Assembly (NCBI RefSeq): GCF_019334305.1
Contig: NZ_JAHWGH010000012.1
Location: 62,001-126,000, forward strand
Source: Rossellomorea orangium
Lineage (GTDB): Bacteria > Bacillota > Bacilli > Bacillales > Bacillaceae_B
Direction: 5' to 3'
Length of the DNA stretch: 64,000 nt
Under the pieces are notes generated by a model, which saw nothing but the letters and a program-made list of their open reading frames with translations, was not told the origin of the DNA and ran no database searches. Made by a program: the position numbers and the translations under genes. Below, piece by piece: positions 8,807-17,382 of the stretch (positions are counted from its first letter, which is position 1; each line of letters begins with the position of its first letter).

Positions 8807-9553
8807 TTATTTTTTTACCCAATACTGGCTTCCGTCGGATTTCCGGTCGAGTAAGCCGTATTCAATGAGATATCTTCTGATGAGGGCATAATCTTCATAA
8901 ATGCCTTTTAGCACCTGATTTAATTCTTTTTCGTCGTACACATGATCTTTCTTCAGCTGTTTAGATATCTCACGAAGGACGACCAGCCTTTGTTTTTCCT
9001 TAGGCGGAAATTTCGTCAATGTCCCATCGGAGACGAATTTCTTCAGTATTTGATTCTGTTCGTCCTGAGTAACATTGTATCGTTCGTCTATCATAGTGGC
9101 GGTTTGATGAACGGGTACGAATGTCGGGGCGTTCTCATCTTTTTCTTTCAGTAATTCCATCATGGTCAGGAACGTCTTCGCCTGGCGCTCCTTTTCTTTT
9201 AACGCAAACCGGTGATGGCGAATCGTGGACGCACTGCCGATCTCCAATTCTTCTTGAATATCTTTGTCATTTTTCCCTTGGAAAAAGAGAGTCAATAACC
9301 GTTTTTGGTGATCGGTCAGACCGGTAAGCTTTTTATCCATTCCGATTAGATAGTCGAATACAGATATGTGGGTACGTTCAATATGAACACCCATATATTT
9401 TTCGGCGAGGTAAAATTGGTCATTGTAAGGATAGACCATGCCCTTTTCAATGGTCTCTCCGCATATAAGACAAATAAGGCAATCTTCTTGTTCAATATAG
9501 CCCCTCTTCATCTCTTCCAGAGAGGCGCTCCAAAACAGGTTGGAAAGTTCCAT
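8807..9553 (-). CDS. DUF2087 domain protein, putative transcriptional regulator
   Basis: A 248-residue protein in three parts. A Cys-rich N-terminus (C-L-I-C-L-I-C-G, about residues 24-31, plus a H-x-x-x-T-H) could bind zinc. A middle region around residues 74-105 (L-T-D-H-Q-K-R-L-L, then D-I-Q-E-E-L-E-I-G-S-A-S-T-I-R-H-H-R) looks like a LuxR-type helix-turn-helix. The C-terminal 80 residues match DUF2087 (L-T-K-F-P-P-K-E-K-Q-R, later I-R-R-Y-L-I-E-Y-G-L-L-D-R). It probably controls itself and the GIY-YIG-like gene through the dyad overlapping its promoter. Confidence 0.8.
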   Translation of the reverse strand: MELSNLFWSASLEEMKRGYIEQEDCLICLICGETIEKGMVYPYNDQFYLAEKYMGVHIERTHISVFDYLIGMDKKLTGLTDHQKRLLTLFFQGKNDKDIQEELEIGSASTIRHHRFALKEKERQAKTFLTMMELLKEKDENAPTFVPVHQTATMIDERYNVTQDEQNQILKKFVSDGTLTKFPPKEKQRLVVLREISKQLKKDHVYDEKELNQVLKGIYEDYALIRRYLIEYGLLDRKSDGSQYWVKK

Positions 9554-9605
9554 TTCAATTCACTTCCTATTTTTAAACATAATCATTATTTGTTTGTTAT
9601 TTTAT

Positions 9606-9638
9606 AAACATATTATAATTATGTTTGTTGTTTGTCAA
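9606..9638 (-). promoter_or_regulatory. Promoter with overlapping dyad for the DUF2087/GIY-YIG unit
   Basis: On the minus strand TTGACA (plus 9633-9638) is followed by TATAAT (9612-9617, 15-bp spacer) or TAATAT (9610-9615, 17-bp spacer). A perfect AAACATA-N7-TATGTTT palindrome covers 9606-9626, so a dimeric repressor bound there would block the -10. A further AAACATAAT lies at 9575-9583. Confidence 0.55.
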
Positions 9639-9707
9639 ATGTGTTCTTTGTCGAAAATAAATGGAGAGCGTAGAATGTACATTCAATTTTAATGGAGGAC
9701 ATCACAC

Positions 9708-10526
9708 ATGAAAAAGCATATCATCGACGTCATCAAACAAATCGAAATCGATTATGACGTAAAAGTATTATTCGCCTGCGAATCTGGAAGCAGGGCGTGG
9801 GGATTTCCTTCAAAGGACAGTGACTATGACGTCCGTTTCATTTATATACATAAGCCAGAGTGGTATTTGTCCATTGATCAGAAGAGGGATGTGATGGAGA
9901 TTCCTGCGAAGCATTCCATCTCCATACCGGTTGATCCGTTGTTGGATATGAGCGGATGGGAGCTGACGAAGGCACTGAGATTACTCAGGAAATCAAACCC
10001 GTCTATTCTCGAGTGGTTTGCCTCACCCATTGTGTATGATCAATCCTTTTCTGTTGTTGATCGAATGAAGGAACTGGAACAAAAGTTATTTTCACCGGTC
10101 GCAAGTCTACATCATTATGTAAATATGGCAAAGGGCAACTTTCGCCATCATGAAGAAGGCGGGATCAAGGACTATTTGAATGTGCTTCGTCCCTTGCTGG
10201 CTGCTCTGTGGATCGAGAAATATCATGCGAGCCCTCAGCTCGAATTTCAGAAACTGGTTGAAGACCTGCTCCCGCCGGGTGAAGTGAAAGATGTAGTCGC
10301 TTTGTTGGTAAAACGGAAGATAGCGGGGGAGGAGAAGAACCTTGAGCCATGGCCTGGTGTGATGAATGGATATGTTTCTGAAACGATCCAGCATTTAGAA
10401 ACGTATGTGAAGTCGCTTAAGATCGATCGTCCTGACCCGACGGAGGAGTTGGACAGATTGTTCAGAAATGTGTTGAGAGAGGTATGGAATGAAGAGTGGG
10501 CGGATTTTGTTGGTGGTACCTGCTGA
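9708..10526 (+). CDS. RlaP/YcgL-type nucleotidyltransferase
   Basis: A 272-residue protein with an N-terminal DNA polymerase beta-like nucleotidyltransferase core: G-S-R-A-W-G-F-P-S-K-D-S-D-Y-D-V-R-F at about residues 27-44, giving the G-S and D-x-D metal-binding pattern. The rest is helical. This matches PF10127 (RlaP; Bacillus subtilis YcgL), nucleotidyltransferases linked by genome analysis to RNA repair or modification; the true substrate is unknown. ATG 9708 follows ATGGAGGACATCACAC. It stands alone, with a terminator 60 bp downstream. Confidence 0.85.
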   Translation: MKKHIIDVIKQIEIDYDVKVLFACESGSRAWGFPSKDSDYDVRFIYIHKPEWYLSIDQKRDVMEIPAKHSISIPVDPLLDMSGWELTKALRLLRKSNPSILEWFASPIVYDQSFSVVDRMKELEQKLFSPVASLHHYVNMAKGNFRHHEEGGIKDYLNVLRPLLAALWIEKYHASPQLEFQKLVEDLLPPGEVKDVVALLVKRKIAGEEKNLEPWPGVMNGYVSETIQHLETYVKSLKIDRPDPTEELDRLFRNVLREVWNEEWADFVGGTC

Positions 10527-10588
10527 TTGTCGTATGATTATGGACTGTTTGTTGGGAAAATCAGGTACGAAGTGATCTAAATTACGTT

Positions 10589-10634
10589 AAGAGCCAAGAG
10601 TTTCAAGCAGGATATGGGCTTGTGGCTCTTTTTT
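10589..10634 (+). terminator. Terminator after the nucleotidyltransferase gene
   Basis: AAGAGCCA (10589-10596) pairs with TGGCTCTT (10623-10630), with an inner CAAG/CTTG helix, then a run of T. Confidence 0.75.
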
Positions 10635-10674
10635 AATCGACTTTGTACCTTCAGTAGAGGACGGATGGCGATTA

Positions 10675-10770
10675 ATTGCGTCATTTTCGGGCATGATTGC
10701 GTCATGTTTTAATTAATTGCGTCATTTTCCAGATAATTGCGTCATTATTTTATTTATTGCGTCTTTTTCC
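10675..10770 (+). repeat. Phased ATTGCGTCAT repeat array, five units
   Basis: Units with core ATTGCGTCATTTT start at 10675, 10696, 10716, 10736 and 10756, a 20-21 bp period or about two helical turns. The last unit reads GCGTCTTTTT instead of GCGTCATTTT. It sits in a 530-bp gap with no gene; between 10780 and 11000 I see only AT-rich DNA and a TATAAT box at 11009-11014 for the kinase gene. A sister array lies at 35919. Confidence 0.85.
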
Positions 10771-11056
10771 AATTAGTACCATTAACCCACGTCCCATAAC
10801 TACAGATTTCGCCCTGCCACCTTTTCATTGCCCCTATTAAGCCAATACATAAGAAAAAATACCAATGTAATGTCACTGCTTAAGCATAGAATGAACGTCA
10901 AACAATGAATGGAAAGTACCATCCATTCACAAAAAACTCTCCCCTTATTGGACTAAGTCACAATCAAAATGGTTTAACTCAATCCTTACCAAACCACCAA
11001 ACTAAGCTTATAATGGAAATATATTCTACACTCATATTTAAGATAGGAGTGCTCGC

Positions 11057-12247
11057 ATGAAGTTTACATTCTTAAGCATTCTCCGCCTGGTCATGTTCAC
11101 CATGATCAGTTACATTTATTATTCTTCTGTGTCTACACCTACAACGTCTCAAATCATCTATGTAATCATAGCGGTAATTGGATTCATACTGAATCATTTT
11201 CTATTGGTATCCACCCGGAATCAAACCTATTATCCTCTTGCCATTGATTTCATCCTGATTACGGGCTTTGTGTTTTTTTACCCTGGATCGTCTCTGTATT
11301 TAATCTTGTTCGGGGTAAATGCAGTGACACTGTTTTTGTCTGCTAAAGATAACCGGATTCTTTGGGGTTTCAGCTTAGCCTTTTTCATCATTTGGTTTGG
11401 GTCTATGTACTATACGTATCAGGTAACGGGAACCTTTTCACTTTTGGAAAATCTCATCAATTTCAGCTTAATCGTATTCGAAGCTGTGGTTGGAAGGCTC
11501 ATACATAAACTGTTCCATGCACGGGCCAAAATTGAAACCCAGTACGGGGAACTGCAGGAAACGCATACGGCGTTAACCGCGGCTCATGAGCAATTGCATC
11601 ACTACTCAAAACAGGTGGAAGAGCTGACGCTGATTCGTGAACGGAACAGGATATCAGGTGAAATCCATGATACGGTCGGCCATAAGATGACAGCGCTCCT
11701 CGTTCAGCTTCAGGTGGCGAAAGAGCTGATGGAATCCAGGCCGGAAAATAGTAAAGAGAAAATCGAACTCTGTGAGGGTCTGGCGAGGGAAACACTTCAG
11801 GAAATCCGCCTGTCTGTGAGGACGCTAAAGGATCATGATCAGCCGAAGTCGTTCGTCACCACAATACGAAAACTACTGGAAGATTATCAGGTGATGACAG
11901 GTCTCACATCCACCTTTACGGTCAAAGGGGATGTGTCCACCATCCCAATCTCCATCCAGCTTGACCTGACCCGGGTCATCCAGGAGTCGATCACCAATGC
12001 CGTCCGACATGGGGAGGCGAAGGAGTGCAGCGTCATCCTCGACGTTTCGGGATCTGAGGTAGAGATCAGTATCAAGGACGACGGGAAAGGTGCGGCGGAC
12101 ATCAAGCACGGATTCGGCTTAAAGCATATGAGGGACAGAATCCATGAACATGGAGGAACCACCCTATTCGAAAGCACGAAAGAGGGGTTCCTGGTGAAAG
12201 CAACGGTACCGCTCATCGAAATGAAATGGCAAATGGGGGAATCATAA
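11057..12247 (+). CDS. lnrJ: Sensor histidine kinase, LnrJ-like
   Basis: A 396-residue NarL-type sensor kinase. Five or six hydrophobic segments fill residues 8-150, with little extracellular sequence. A coiled linker follows (about 152-193), then the HisKA_3 box with phospho-acceptor H204 in S-G-E-I-H-D-T-V-G-H-K and a HATPase domain ending in D-D-G-K-G and G-F-G-L-K-H-M-R-D-R. The gene overlaps its response regulator by one base (TAATG) and precedes an ABC exporter. Size and order match lnrJKLMN (yfiJKLMN) of B. subtilis, where the kinase detects linearmycin-type polyenes in the membrane. The gene name rests on that synteny. Confidence 0.8.
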   Translation: MKFTFLSILRLVMFTMISYIYYSSVSTPTTSQIIYVIIAVIGFILNHFLLVSTRNQTYYPLAIDFILITGFVFFYPGSSLYLILFGVNAVTLFLSAKDNRILWGFSLAFFIIWFGSMYYTYQVTGTFSLLENLINFSLIVFEAVVGRLIHKLFHARAKIETQYGELQETHTALTAAHEQLHHYSKQVEELTLIRERNRISGEIHDTVGHKMTALLVQLQVAKELMESRPENSKEKIELCEGLARETLQEIRLSVRTLKDHDQPKSFVTTIRKLLEDYQVMTGLTSTFTVKGDVSTIPISIQLDLTRVIQESITNAVRHGEAKECSVILDVSGSEVEISIKDDGKGAADIKHGFGLKHMRDRIHEHGGTTLFESTKEGFLVKATVPLIEMKWQMGES

Positions 12248-12903
12248 TGGTCAACATATTAATCGTTGATGATCAGGAATTAATGAGGGACGGACTTGCC
12301 ACGATATTAGACTTAAGAGAAGAAATCGATGTGGCAGGGGTGGCGTCGAATGGTAAGGAAGCATTCGAGAAAGCGGGAGAGCTCCGACCTGACATCGTCC
12401 TGATGGATATCCGAATGCCTGTTGCGAGCGGAGTGGAGGGAACGAAGCTGATCACCTCCACATATCCCGATATCAAGGTGCTCATGCTCACGACCTTCAA
12501 CGACAGTGAGCTCATTTTTAAAGCTTTGGAAGAAGGGGCGAGCGGATACTTACTGAAAGATATGCCGACGGACGCCATCGTTCAGGCGATCATGACCGTA
12601 CAATCAGGCGGCATGGTCCTCCCGAAAGAGCTGACTTCGGATATCGTAAAAGAGATGAGGAAAAATCAGTCCACTGAACAAATCAACACAGTCCCGGAAA
12701 TCGTAAAGGAACTGACGGAGCGGGAACTTGAGGTCCTGAATAAGCTCGGACTAGGCTTGAACAATAAGGAAATTGCCGAGAAACTGTATATATCCGAGGG
12801 GACAGTGAAGAATCATGTCTCCAACCTCATCAGCAAGCTTCAACTGAGGGACAGGACTCAGGCGGCAATCTTTGCCGTCCGTTACCACATCACGCATTAT
12901 TGA
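12247..12903 (+). CDS. lnrK: LuxR/NarL-family response regulator, LnrK-like
   Basis: A 218-residue response regulator. The receiver domain has D8/D9, phospho-acceptor D54 in V-L-M-D-I-R-M-P and the L-L-K-D lysine. The C-terminal LuxR helix-turn-helix is L-T-E-R-E-L-E-V-L-N with N-K-E-I-A-E-K-L-Y-I-S-E-G-T-V-K-N-H. ATG 12247 overlaps the last base of the kinase stop and follows GGGGGAATCATA, so an upstream in-frame ATG is not needed. It should activate the ABC operon that follows after a terminator and its own promoter. Confidence 0.85.
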   Translation: MVNILIVDDQELMRDGLATILDLREEIDVAGVASNGKEAFEKAGELRPDIVLMDIRMPVASGVEGTKLITSTYPDIKVLMLTTFNDSELIFKALEEGASGYLLKDMPTDAIVQAIMTVQSGGMVLPKELTSDIVKEMRKNQSTEQINTVPEIVKELTERELEVLNKLGLGLNNKEIAEKLYISEGTVKNHVSNLISKLQLRDRTQAAIFAVRYHITHY

Positions 12904-12932
12904 ACCATGACTTTTAGCATAGGACGACTATG

Positions 12933-12962
12933 AAATACAGCTATCAAAGCTGTATTTTTTTA
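12933..12962 (+). terminator. Terminator between the two-component genes and the ABC genes
   Basis: Ten-bp stem AAATACAGCT (12933-12942) with AGCTGTATTT (12948-12957), then T. The ABC operon needs its own promoter in 12963-13040; a TATACT at about 13007 is the best -10 and would be the target of the response regulator. Confidence 0.8.
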
Positions 12963-13050
12963 TGTTCAAATTCTATCGCTGGAGGGATTTGGAAGGAGAA
13001 GATTCACGCTATACTTTACATACAGTCAAAGAAAAAGGGTGTGGAGATAG

Positions 13051-13983
13051 ATGTTAGAGGTAAAAGAGCTGAAGAAAAGCTATGGAAAAAAAGAGGTCGT
13101 GAAGAATGTGTCCTTTACGATCGAGAAGGGGGAGTCGTTCGGATTGCTTGGACCTAACGGAGCGGGAAAATCCACGACAATCTCGATGATTTGCGGACTT
13201 GTGCCGTACGACCATGGGGAAGTGCTGGTGGCGAGTCAATCGGTGAAGCAATTTCCGGTGCTCATCAAGAAGAAAATTGGGGTGGTCCCTCAGGAAATCG
13301 CCCTGTACCCAACCATGTCTGCGAGGGATAATCTGCTGTTCTGGGGTAAGATGTACGGTCTGACGGGAGCTCAGGCAAAGAAGCGTGTGGAAGAAGTACT
13401 CGGAATCGTCGGATTGAAAGACAGGGGAAAGGACCGCATTGAAACCTTCTCGGGAGGCATGAAGCGGAGAATCAACATCGGAGCTGCCCTCATGCACGAA
13501 CCGGAATTACTAATCATGGATGAACCGACGGTGGGAATTGATCCTCAGTCACGAAATCATATATTAGAAACGGTCAAAGGATTGAATGAAAAAGGCATGA
13601 CCATTATCTATACGAGTCATTACATGGAAGAAGTCGAGTTCCTTTGTAACCGCGTCGGCATCATCGACCACGGGGAAGTGATCGCCCTCGGCACGAAGGC
13701 GGAGCTATGCAGCCGACTTGCGGGTAGCAGCTTCATCCAGTTGAAGGTGGAAAGCTTATCGGATACGGCGATGAAAGTATTGGAAAATACAGCAAATGTA
13801 CAGATCACCTTTCAGCAAGAAGCTGGCATCATAGAAGTGTTTGCCCCAAATCCGCAGGAAGCCGTCGCCACCATTATCACGTCATCCGTTCAAGCAGGAT
13901 TGAAAATCGAATCCGTTGAAATCAAAGAATCGAATCTTGAGACGCTTTTCCTGCAGCTGACAGGACGAACCTTACGGGATTAG
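13051..13983 (+). CDS. lnrL: ABC transporter ATP-binding protein, LnrL-like
   Basis: A 310-residue ABC-2 type ATPase. Walker A is G-P-N-G-A-G-K-S-T at about 34-42, Q-loop V-P-Q-E, signature F-S-G-G-M-K-R-R at about 137, Walker B L-L-I-M-D-E-P-T-V-G-I-D and the switch His in Y-T-S-H-Y. A C-terminal extension of about 90 residues carries the regulatory domain common to drug exporters. ATG 13051 follows GTGTGGAGATAG. The permease starts 12 bp after its stop. By size (B. subtilis counterpart about 311) and order it is LnrL, powering export of membrane-active polyenes. Confidence 0.82.
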   Translation: MLEVKELKKSYGKKEVVKNVSFTIEKGESFGLLGPNGAGKSTTISMICGLVPYDHGEVLVASQSVKQFPVLIKKKIGVVPQEIALYPTMSARDNLLFWGKMYGLTGAQAKKRVEEVLGIVGLKDRGKDRIETFSGGMKRRINIGAALMHEPELLIMDEPTVGIDPQSRNHILETVKGLNEKGMTIIYTSHYMEEVEFLCNRVGIIDHGEVIALGTKAELCSRLAGSSFIQLKVESLSDTAMKVLENTANVQITFQQEAGIIEVFAPNPQEAVATIITSSVQAGLKIESVEIKESNLETLFLQLTGRTLRD

Positions 13984-13995
13984 GAGGAGAAAGAG

Positions 13996-15210
13996 ATGAG
14001 CATGTTCACCATTGCATGGAAAGATATCAAGATCCGCCTCAAGGATCGCAAGTCCTTTATCACATTGCTACTTATGCCAATTATCCTGACAGCCATCCTC
14101 GGATCTGCCTTAAGCGGTGTGTTCAATGAGAACGGATCGCTCCCTGACCTGACCGCGGGTGTCGTCGCAAACTCACAGGATGAACTGACAGACCAATTCC
14201 TTCAGGACACCCTGCAGGGAAAAGAATTGAAAGAAAGCATTGCCGTTAAGAAGTTCTCTTCAGAACCCGACTTGAAAAAAGCCATTGAGGATGGAAAAGT
14301 GGATGCCGGTCTTGTCTTCCCTGACCGTTGGGGAGAAGCGTTATTAAAAGGCGAGATTGAACCGGTCAAAATGCTAAAAGACCCCGGCAAGGACATTCAA
14401 TTCTCTATTCTGTCCACCATTACTCAATCATTCACTAACCGGGTAACGACCGTATCGGCAGCTTCACGGGTTGTAGGGAATGAACTGACCTCGGCTGTAC
14501 CCGTATCCAACCAGAATCTCGAGTCCGCCGGTACCATGAAGGACCTTTCAGGAAAATTAACTGAGATTGCCGATTCAAAGGAAAACGGAATCACCTCAGA
14601 AAAAGACGGGAAGGAACCCTTATCAGGCATGCAGTACTACGCAGCCGCCATGGGAGCCATGTTCATCCTGTTTAACACCACCATGGGAGCAAAAACGATC
14701 ATTCAGGAGCGGAACACAGACACATTGGCGAGACTCATGATCAGTCCCATCCGCCACTCATCCATCATAGGAGGGAAATTCCTCGGGACCTTTTCGTTCA
14801 CGGTCCTTCAGTTCACGGTGTTTGTGATTGCCACCCACTTTTTATTCGGAGTCAACTGGGGCAGTGATGTTGCACAGCTCGTTCTTCTTGGCATCGCTTA
14901 CTCCATTTCGGTTTCAGGCCTTGCGATGTTGCTTGCCGGTTTCATGACCGAAGAAAAGACCGTCGACTCCATCGGGGGAATTGGCGTTCAGGTTCTCGCA
15001 CTGCTTGGAGGTTCGATGATCCCATTGGCTTCTTTTCCAGAGGCTATGCAGCAATTCGCGGGTATCGCGCCGAATAAATGGGCACTCGGCGGATTACTAG
15101 ACATTATGAACGGAACATCCTGGGACACACTCACGCTTCCAGTCACAGTACTAGTACTGATCGGCCTTGCCTCATTGTGGATCGGTTCACTGAAATTAAA
15201 GCTTAGATAA
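13996..15210 (+). CDS. lnrM: ABC-2 type permease, LnrM-like
   Basis: A 404-residue permease with the ABC-2 topology: one membrane helix at about 20-40 next to R-L-K-D-R-K-S-F, a large extracellular loop of some 170 residues, then five helices from about 215 to the end, with the cytosolic Q-E-R-N-T-D-T-L-A-R-L-M-I-S-P motif. ATG 13996 follows TAGGAGGAGAAAGAG. It would pair with the next permease to form the channel energised by the preceding ATPase. Confidence 0.82.
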   Translation: MSMFTIAWKDIKIRLKDRKSFITLLLMPIILTAILGSALSGVFNENGSLPDLTAGVVANSQDELTDQFLQDTLQGKELKESIAVKKFSSEPDLKKAIEDGKVDAGLVFPDRWGEALLKGEIEPVKMLKDPGKDIQFSILSTITQSFTNRVTTVSAASRVVGNELTSAVPVSNQNLESAGTMKDLSGKLTEIADSKENGITSEKDGKEPLSGMQYYAAAMGAMFILFNTTMGAKTIIQERNTDTLARLMISPIRHSSIIGGKFLGTFSFTVLQFTVFVIATHFLFGVNWGSDVAQLVLLGIAYSISVSGLAMLLAGFMTEEKTVDSIGGIGVQVLALLGGSMIPLASFPEAMQQFAGIAPNKWALGGLLDIMNGTSWDTLTLPVTVLVLIGLASLWIGSLKLKLR

Positions 15211-15223
15211 GGAGAGAAATCGA

Positions 15224-16381
15224 ATGAGGAAAATCATCAGCATCGCTAGCTTTGAGATTAAACGACTCTTTCAGAAGCGCAGGACACTTCTGCTTTTGTT
15301 CGGAATGCCTTTATTATTCACCTTCATCTTCGGCGGGGCCGTTACCGGAAATGGGGAGTATAAGCCGGAGATTTTTGTGGTCGACGGGGATCAGTCCAAT
15401 TTGTCACAGCAATGGATCAACGATATGAAAGCATCTGACGCTTTCGCTTTTAAAATGGGGAGTGTAAAGTCCGTTGCTGAACAATTTGATAACCAGGAAA
15501 TAACGGGGTACATCTCTGTGGAAAAAGGGTTTGAAGATAAACTCCAAAGCGAGGAAACACCAGAAGTCGTCTTTGTATCCGCTCCTTCCTTTGAAGGGGC
15601 AGCACTAGTCGAACAACTCATCAATGATAGCCTCGTAAAAATGAAGATCAGTACAGCGGCCGCGGGATTTTATCATGATGCTACGGGAGGGAGTTCTGGC
15701 GCTATCCAAGAGAAAATCTCAGATGAATTGAATACTCTACCGACAGTAGTTGAAACCGTCTCAGTCACCAAAAATGAAAATCTCCAAACGATGAACAACC
15801 TGACCGCACGCTCAGCCGGTTTCACCATCATGTTCGTCATGATCGCCATGCTATCGAGCACAGGAATACTACTCGAAGCACGACAAACCGGCGTCTGGTA
15901 CCGGATGATGTCCACACCTGCGACCAAGGTGGAACTTTTATGCGGATACATGCTGGCCTTCTTTCTCATCGGCTGGATCCAGTTCGGAATCTTAATGACA
16001 CTGTCAGAGAAAATCTTTCACATCGAATGGGGTAATCCGTTTGCCAACATGATTCTCGTTTCAAGCCTGCTCCTTTGCACGATCGGACTCGGCCTCTTCA
16101 TCGCCGGTTTCGTCAAAACGTCAGAACAGCAAACGGTCTTCGGGAACCTGATCATCATCTCCACCTGCATGCTTGCCGGTGTTTACTGGCCGGTTGAAAT
16201 TATGCCGGACGCCATCCAGAACGTTGCGAAATTCCTTCCGCAGTATTGGGGGATGGAGGGGTTTGCTGAGTTGACGGTGAGAGGCGGCGGAATCATAGAC
16301 ATCATAACACCGGTTGGGATCCTGCTTGGGTTTGGGGCTGTGTTTTTATTGGTGGGGTTGAGGAGGGTAAGGTTTGAATAA
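15224..16381 (+). CDS. lnrN: ABC-2 type permease, LnrN-like
   Basis: A 385-residue permease of the same topology as its neighbour: helix at about 21-40 after F-E-I-K-R-L-F-Q-K-R-R, extracellular loop, then five helices, with L-E-A-R-Q-T-G-V-W-Y-R-M-M-S-T-P before the second. The length equals B. subtilis YfiN/LnrN (about 385). ATG 15224 follows AAGGAGAGAAATCG, 13 bp after the previous stop. It is the last gene of the operon; a perfect 15-bp inverted repeat without T-run begins 10 bp beyond its stop. Confidence 0.82.
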   Translation: MRKIISIASFEIKRLFQKRRTLLLLFGMPLLFTFIFGGAVTGNGEYKPEIFVVDGDQSNLSQQWINDMKASDAFAFKMGSVKSVAEQFDNQEITGYISVEKGFEDKLQSEETPEVVFVSAPSFEGAALVEQLINDSLVKMKISTAAAGFYHDATGGSSGAIQEKISDELNTLPTVVETVSVTKNENLQTMNNLTARSAGFTIMFVMIAMLSSTGILLEARQTGVWYRMMSTPATKVELLCGYMLAFFLIGWIQFGILMTLSEKIFHIEWGNPFANMILVSSLLLCTIGLGLFIAGFVKTSEQQTVFGNLIIISTCMLAGVYWPVEIMPDAIQNVAKFLPQYWGMEGFAELTVRGGGIIDIITPVGILLGFGAVFLLVGLRRVRFE

Positions 16382-16390
16382 CATTGAATG

Positions 16391-16430
16391 GAGGCTTTAC
16401 ACGAGTACATAAATGCTCGTGTAAAGCCTC
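16391..16430. repeat. Perfect 15-bp inverted repeat after lnrN
   Basis: GAGGCTTTACACGAG (16391-16405) and its exact complement CTCGTGTAAAGCCTC (16416-16430) around a 10-base loop. No T-run follows on either strand, so it may be an RNA-stabilising hairpin or a protein site rather than a standard terminator. Confidence 0.75.
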
Positions 16431-16468
16431 GTATATTAGTGCTCTTGTTTTTCCAATTTACTAGGAAG

Positions 16469-16585
16469 ATGTCAACAAAGATTAACAATCTTTCCAGGAC
16501 CAGGGTTGCTTCAAATGATTACTCAAATAGGAGAGCAGAATATTTAGAAGTTATACGCACATACAAGGAAATCCCTAACGAATGA
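16469..16585 (+). CDS. Doubtful 38-codon frame
   Basis: ATG 16469 lies immediately after AGGAAG, too close for a good ribosome site. The 38-residue product is polar and basic (many Arg, Asn) and ends in N-E, with its TGA inside the terminator stem that follows. The composition is protein-like but I know no relative. It could be a tiny gene or the worn end of a longer one. Confidence 0.25.
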   Translation: MSTKINNLSRTRVASNDYSNRRAEYLEVIRTYKEIPNE

Positions 16586-16610
16586 CTCATTCGTTAGGGA
16601 TATTTTTTTT
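16571..16610 (+). terminator. Strong terminator
   Basis: Thirteen-bp stem ATCCCTAACGAAT (16571-16583) with ATTCGTTAGGGAT (16589-16601), 5-base loop, then eight T. It would end transcription coming from the lnr operon. Confidence 0.88.
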
Positions 16611-16772
16611 GTATTTTCTACTCGGGTTTTCATAAAGAAGAGTAAAACGGATAGGTCAAGTGCCGAAGCATAATCGATTCTATCAAATACTATATATTAT
16701 GGGGATATACGGCATGAAAGCTTATACTGCTGACATTATTCTCAAAGCTTAATAGTAGAAAGGAGGAATTTG

Positions 16773-17291
16773 ATGATGGATAAGAGATGCAGTAAACGAC
16801 ATTGTGATAATATTTGTTCGGCATTTAGGGCGATTTCAGAAGATTCCCAGAGTGTAGCGGGTTTTACAGGACAGAAGCTAGAATTTCCGGTGGTGGTCTT
16901 TGATTTAAACAAGGAGTATGATCAAGAAAATTCTCTATTTATCCCTAAACAAGATGGAGTGTATGTGATTACGGCATCTACATTATTTTTCCCTGGAGAG
17001 GATGTTGCTCCTCAGGACTTTGTTGTCAACCTTACCATCAATGTAAATGATGAGGTTGCTCTCGCAGGACAGAACAGTCTTCCTCAAGGTTTGTTTTCTT
17101 TCGACGGTTTAGGGACGACGGTAACCGGAATCCTTCAGCTGAAGAAGTGTGACAAAGTGGAAGTATCTGCTAATCCTACCATTAATGGAGCGGTATTCCC
17201 GAAGTCATATTTTACACATTTTGAAGCAGCAAGAGTGTCGTCACCGCTATATTCCCCCCGTTCACACAGAAGACCCCACTCATCTCGATAA
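16773..17291 (+). CDS. C1q/TNF-like jelly-roll protein, possibly of the exosporium (ExsF/BclA C-domain type)
   Basis: A 172-residue protein. After a Cys/His-rich start (K-R-C-S-K-R-H-C-D-N-I-C) comes a beta-rich domain: F-R-A-I, V-A-G-F-T-G-Q-K-L-E-F-P-V-V-V-F, then F-I-P-K-Q-D-G-V-Y-V-I-T-A-S, and L-K-K-C-D-K-V-E-V-S-A-N-P. This is the C1q/TNF jelly-roll seen in BclA C-termini and ExsF-like spore-surface proteins. The tail is Ser/Arg/His-rich. ATG 16773 follows AGGAGGAATTTG with 6-base spacing. A spore-surface role is inference from family; I found no convincing sigma-K promoter. Confidence 0.65.
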   Translation: MMDKRCSKRHCDNICSAFRAISEDSQSVAGFTGQKLEFPVVVFDLNKEYDQENSLFIPKQDGVYVITASTLFFPGEDVAPQDFVVNLTINVNDEVALAGQNSLPQGLFSFDGLGTTVTGILQLKKCDKVEVSANPTINGAVFPKSYFTHFEAARVSSPLYSPRSHRRPHSSR

Positions 17292-17359
17292 ACTTTCTAA
17301 ATCTAAAATCGTATGATGGAAATCACTCTATCCTAAATATGAATTGAATGGAAAAAGAA

Positions 17360-17382
17360 AAGGCCAAAATGGTCTTTTTTTT
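17360..17382 (+). terminator. Terminator after the jelly-roll gene
   Basis: AAAGGCC pairs with GGTCTTT (one G-T pair) around AAAAT, followed by T. The rest of the 309-bp gap 17292-17600 is AT-rich leader DNA with no gene I can support. Confidence 0.6.
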
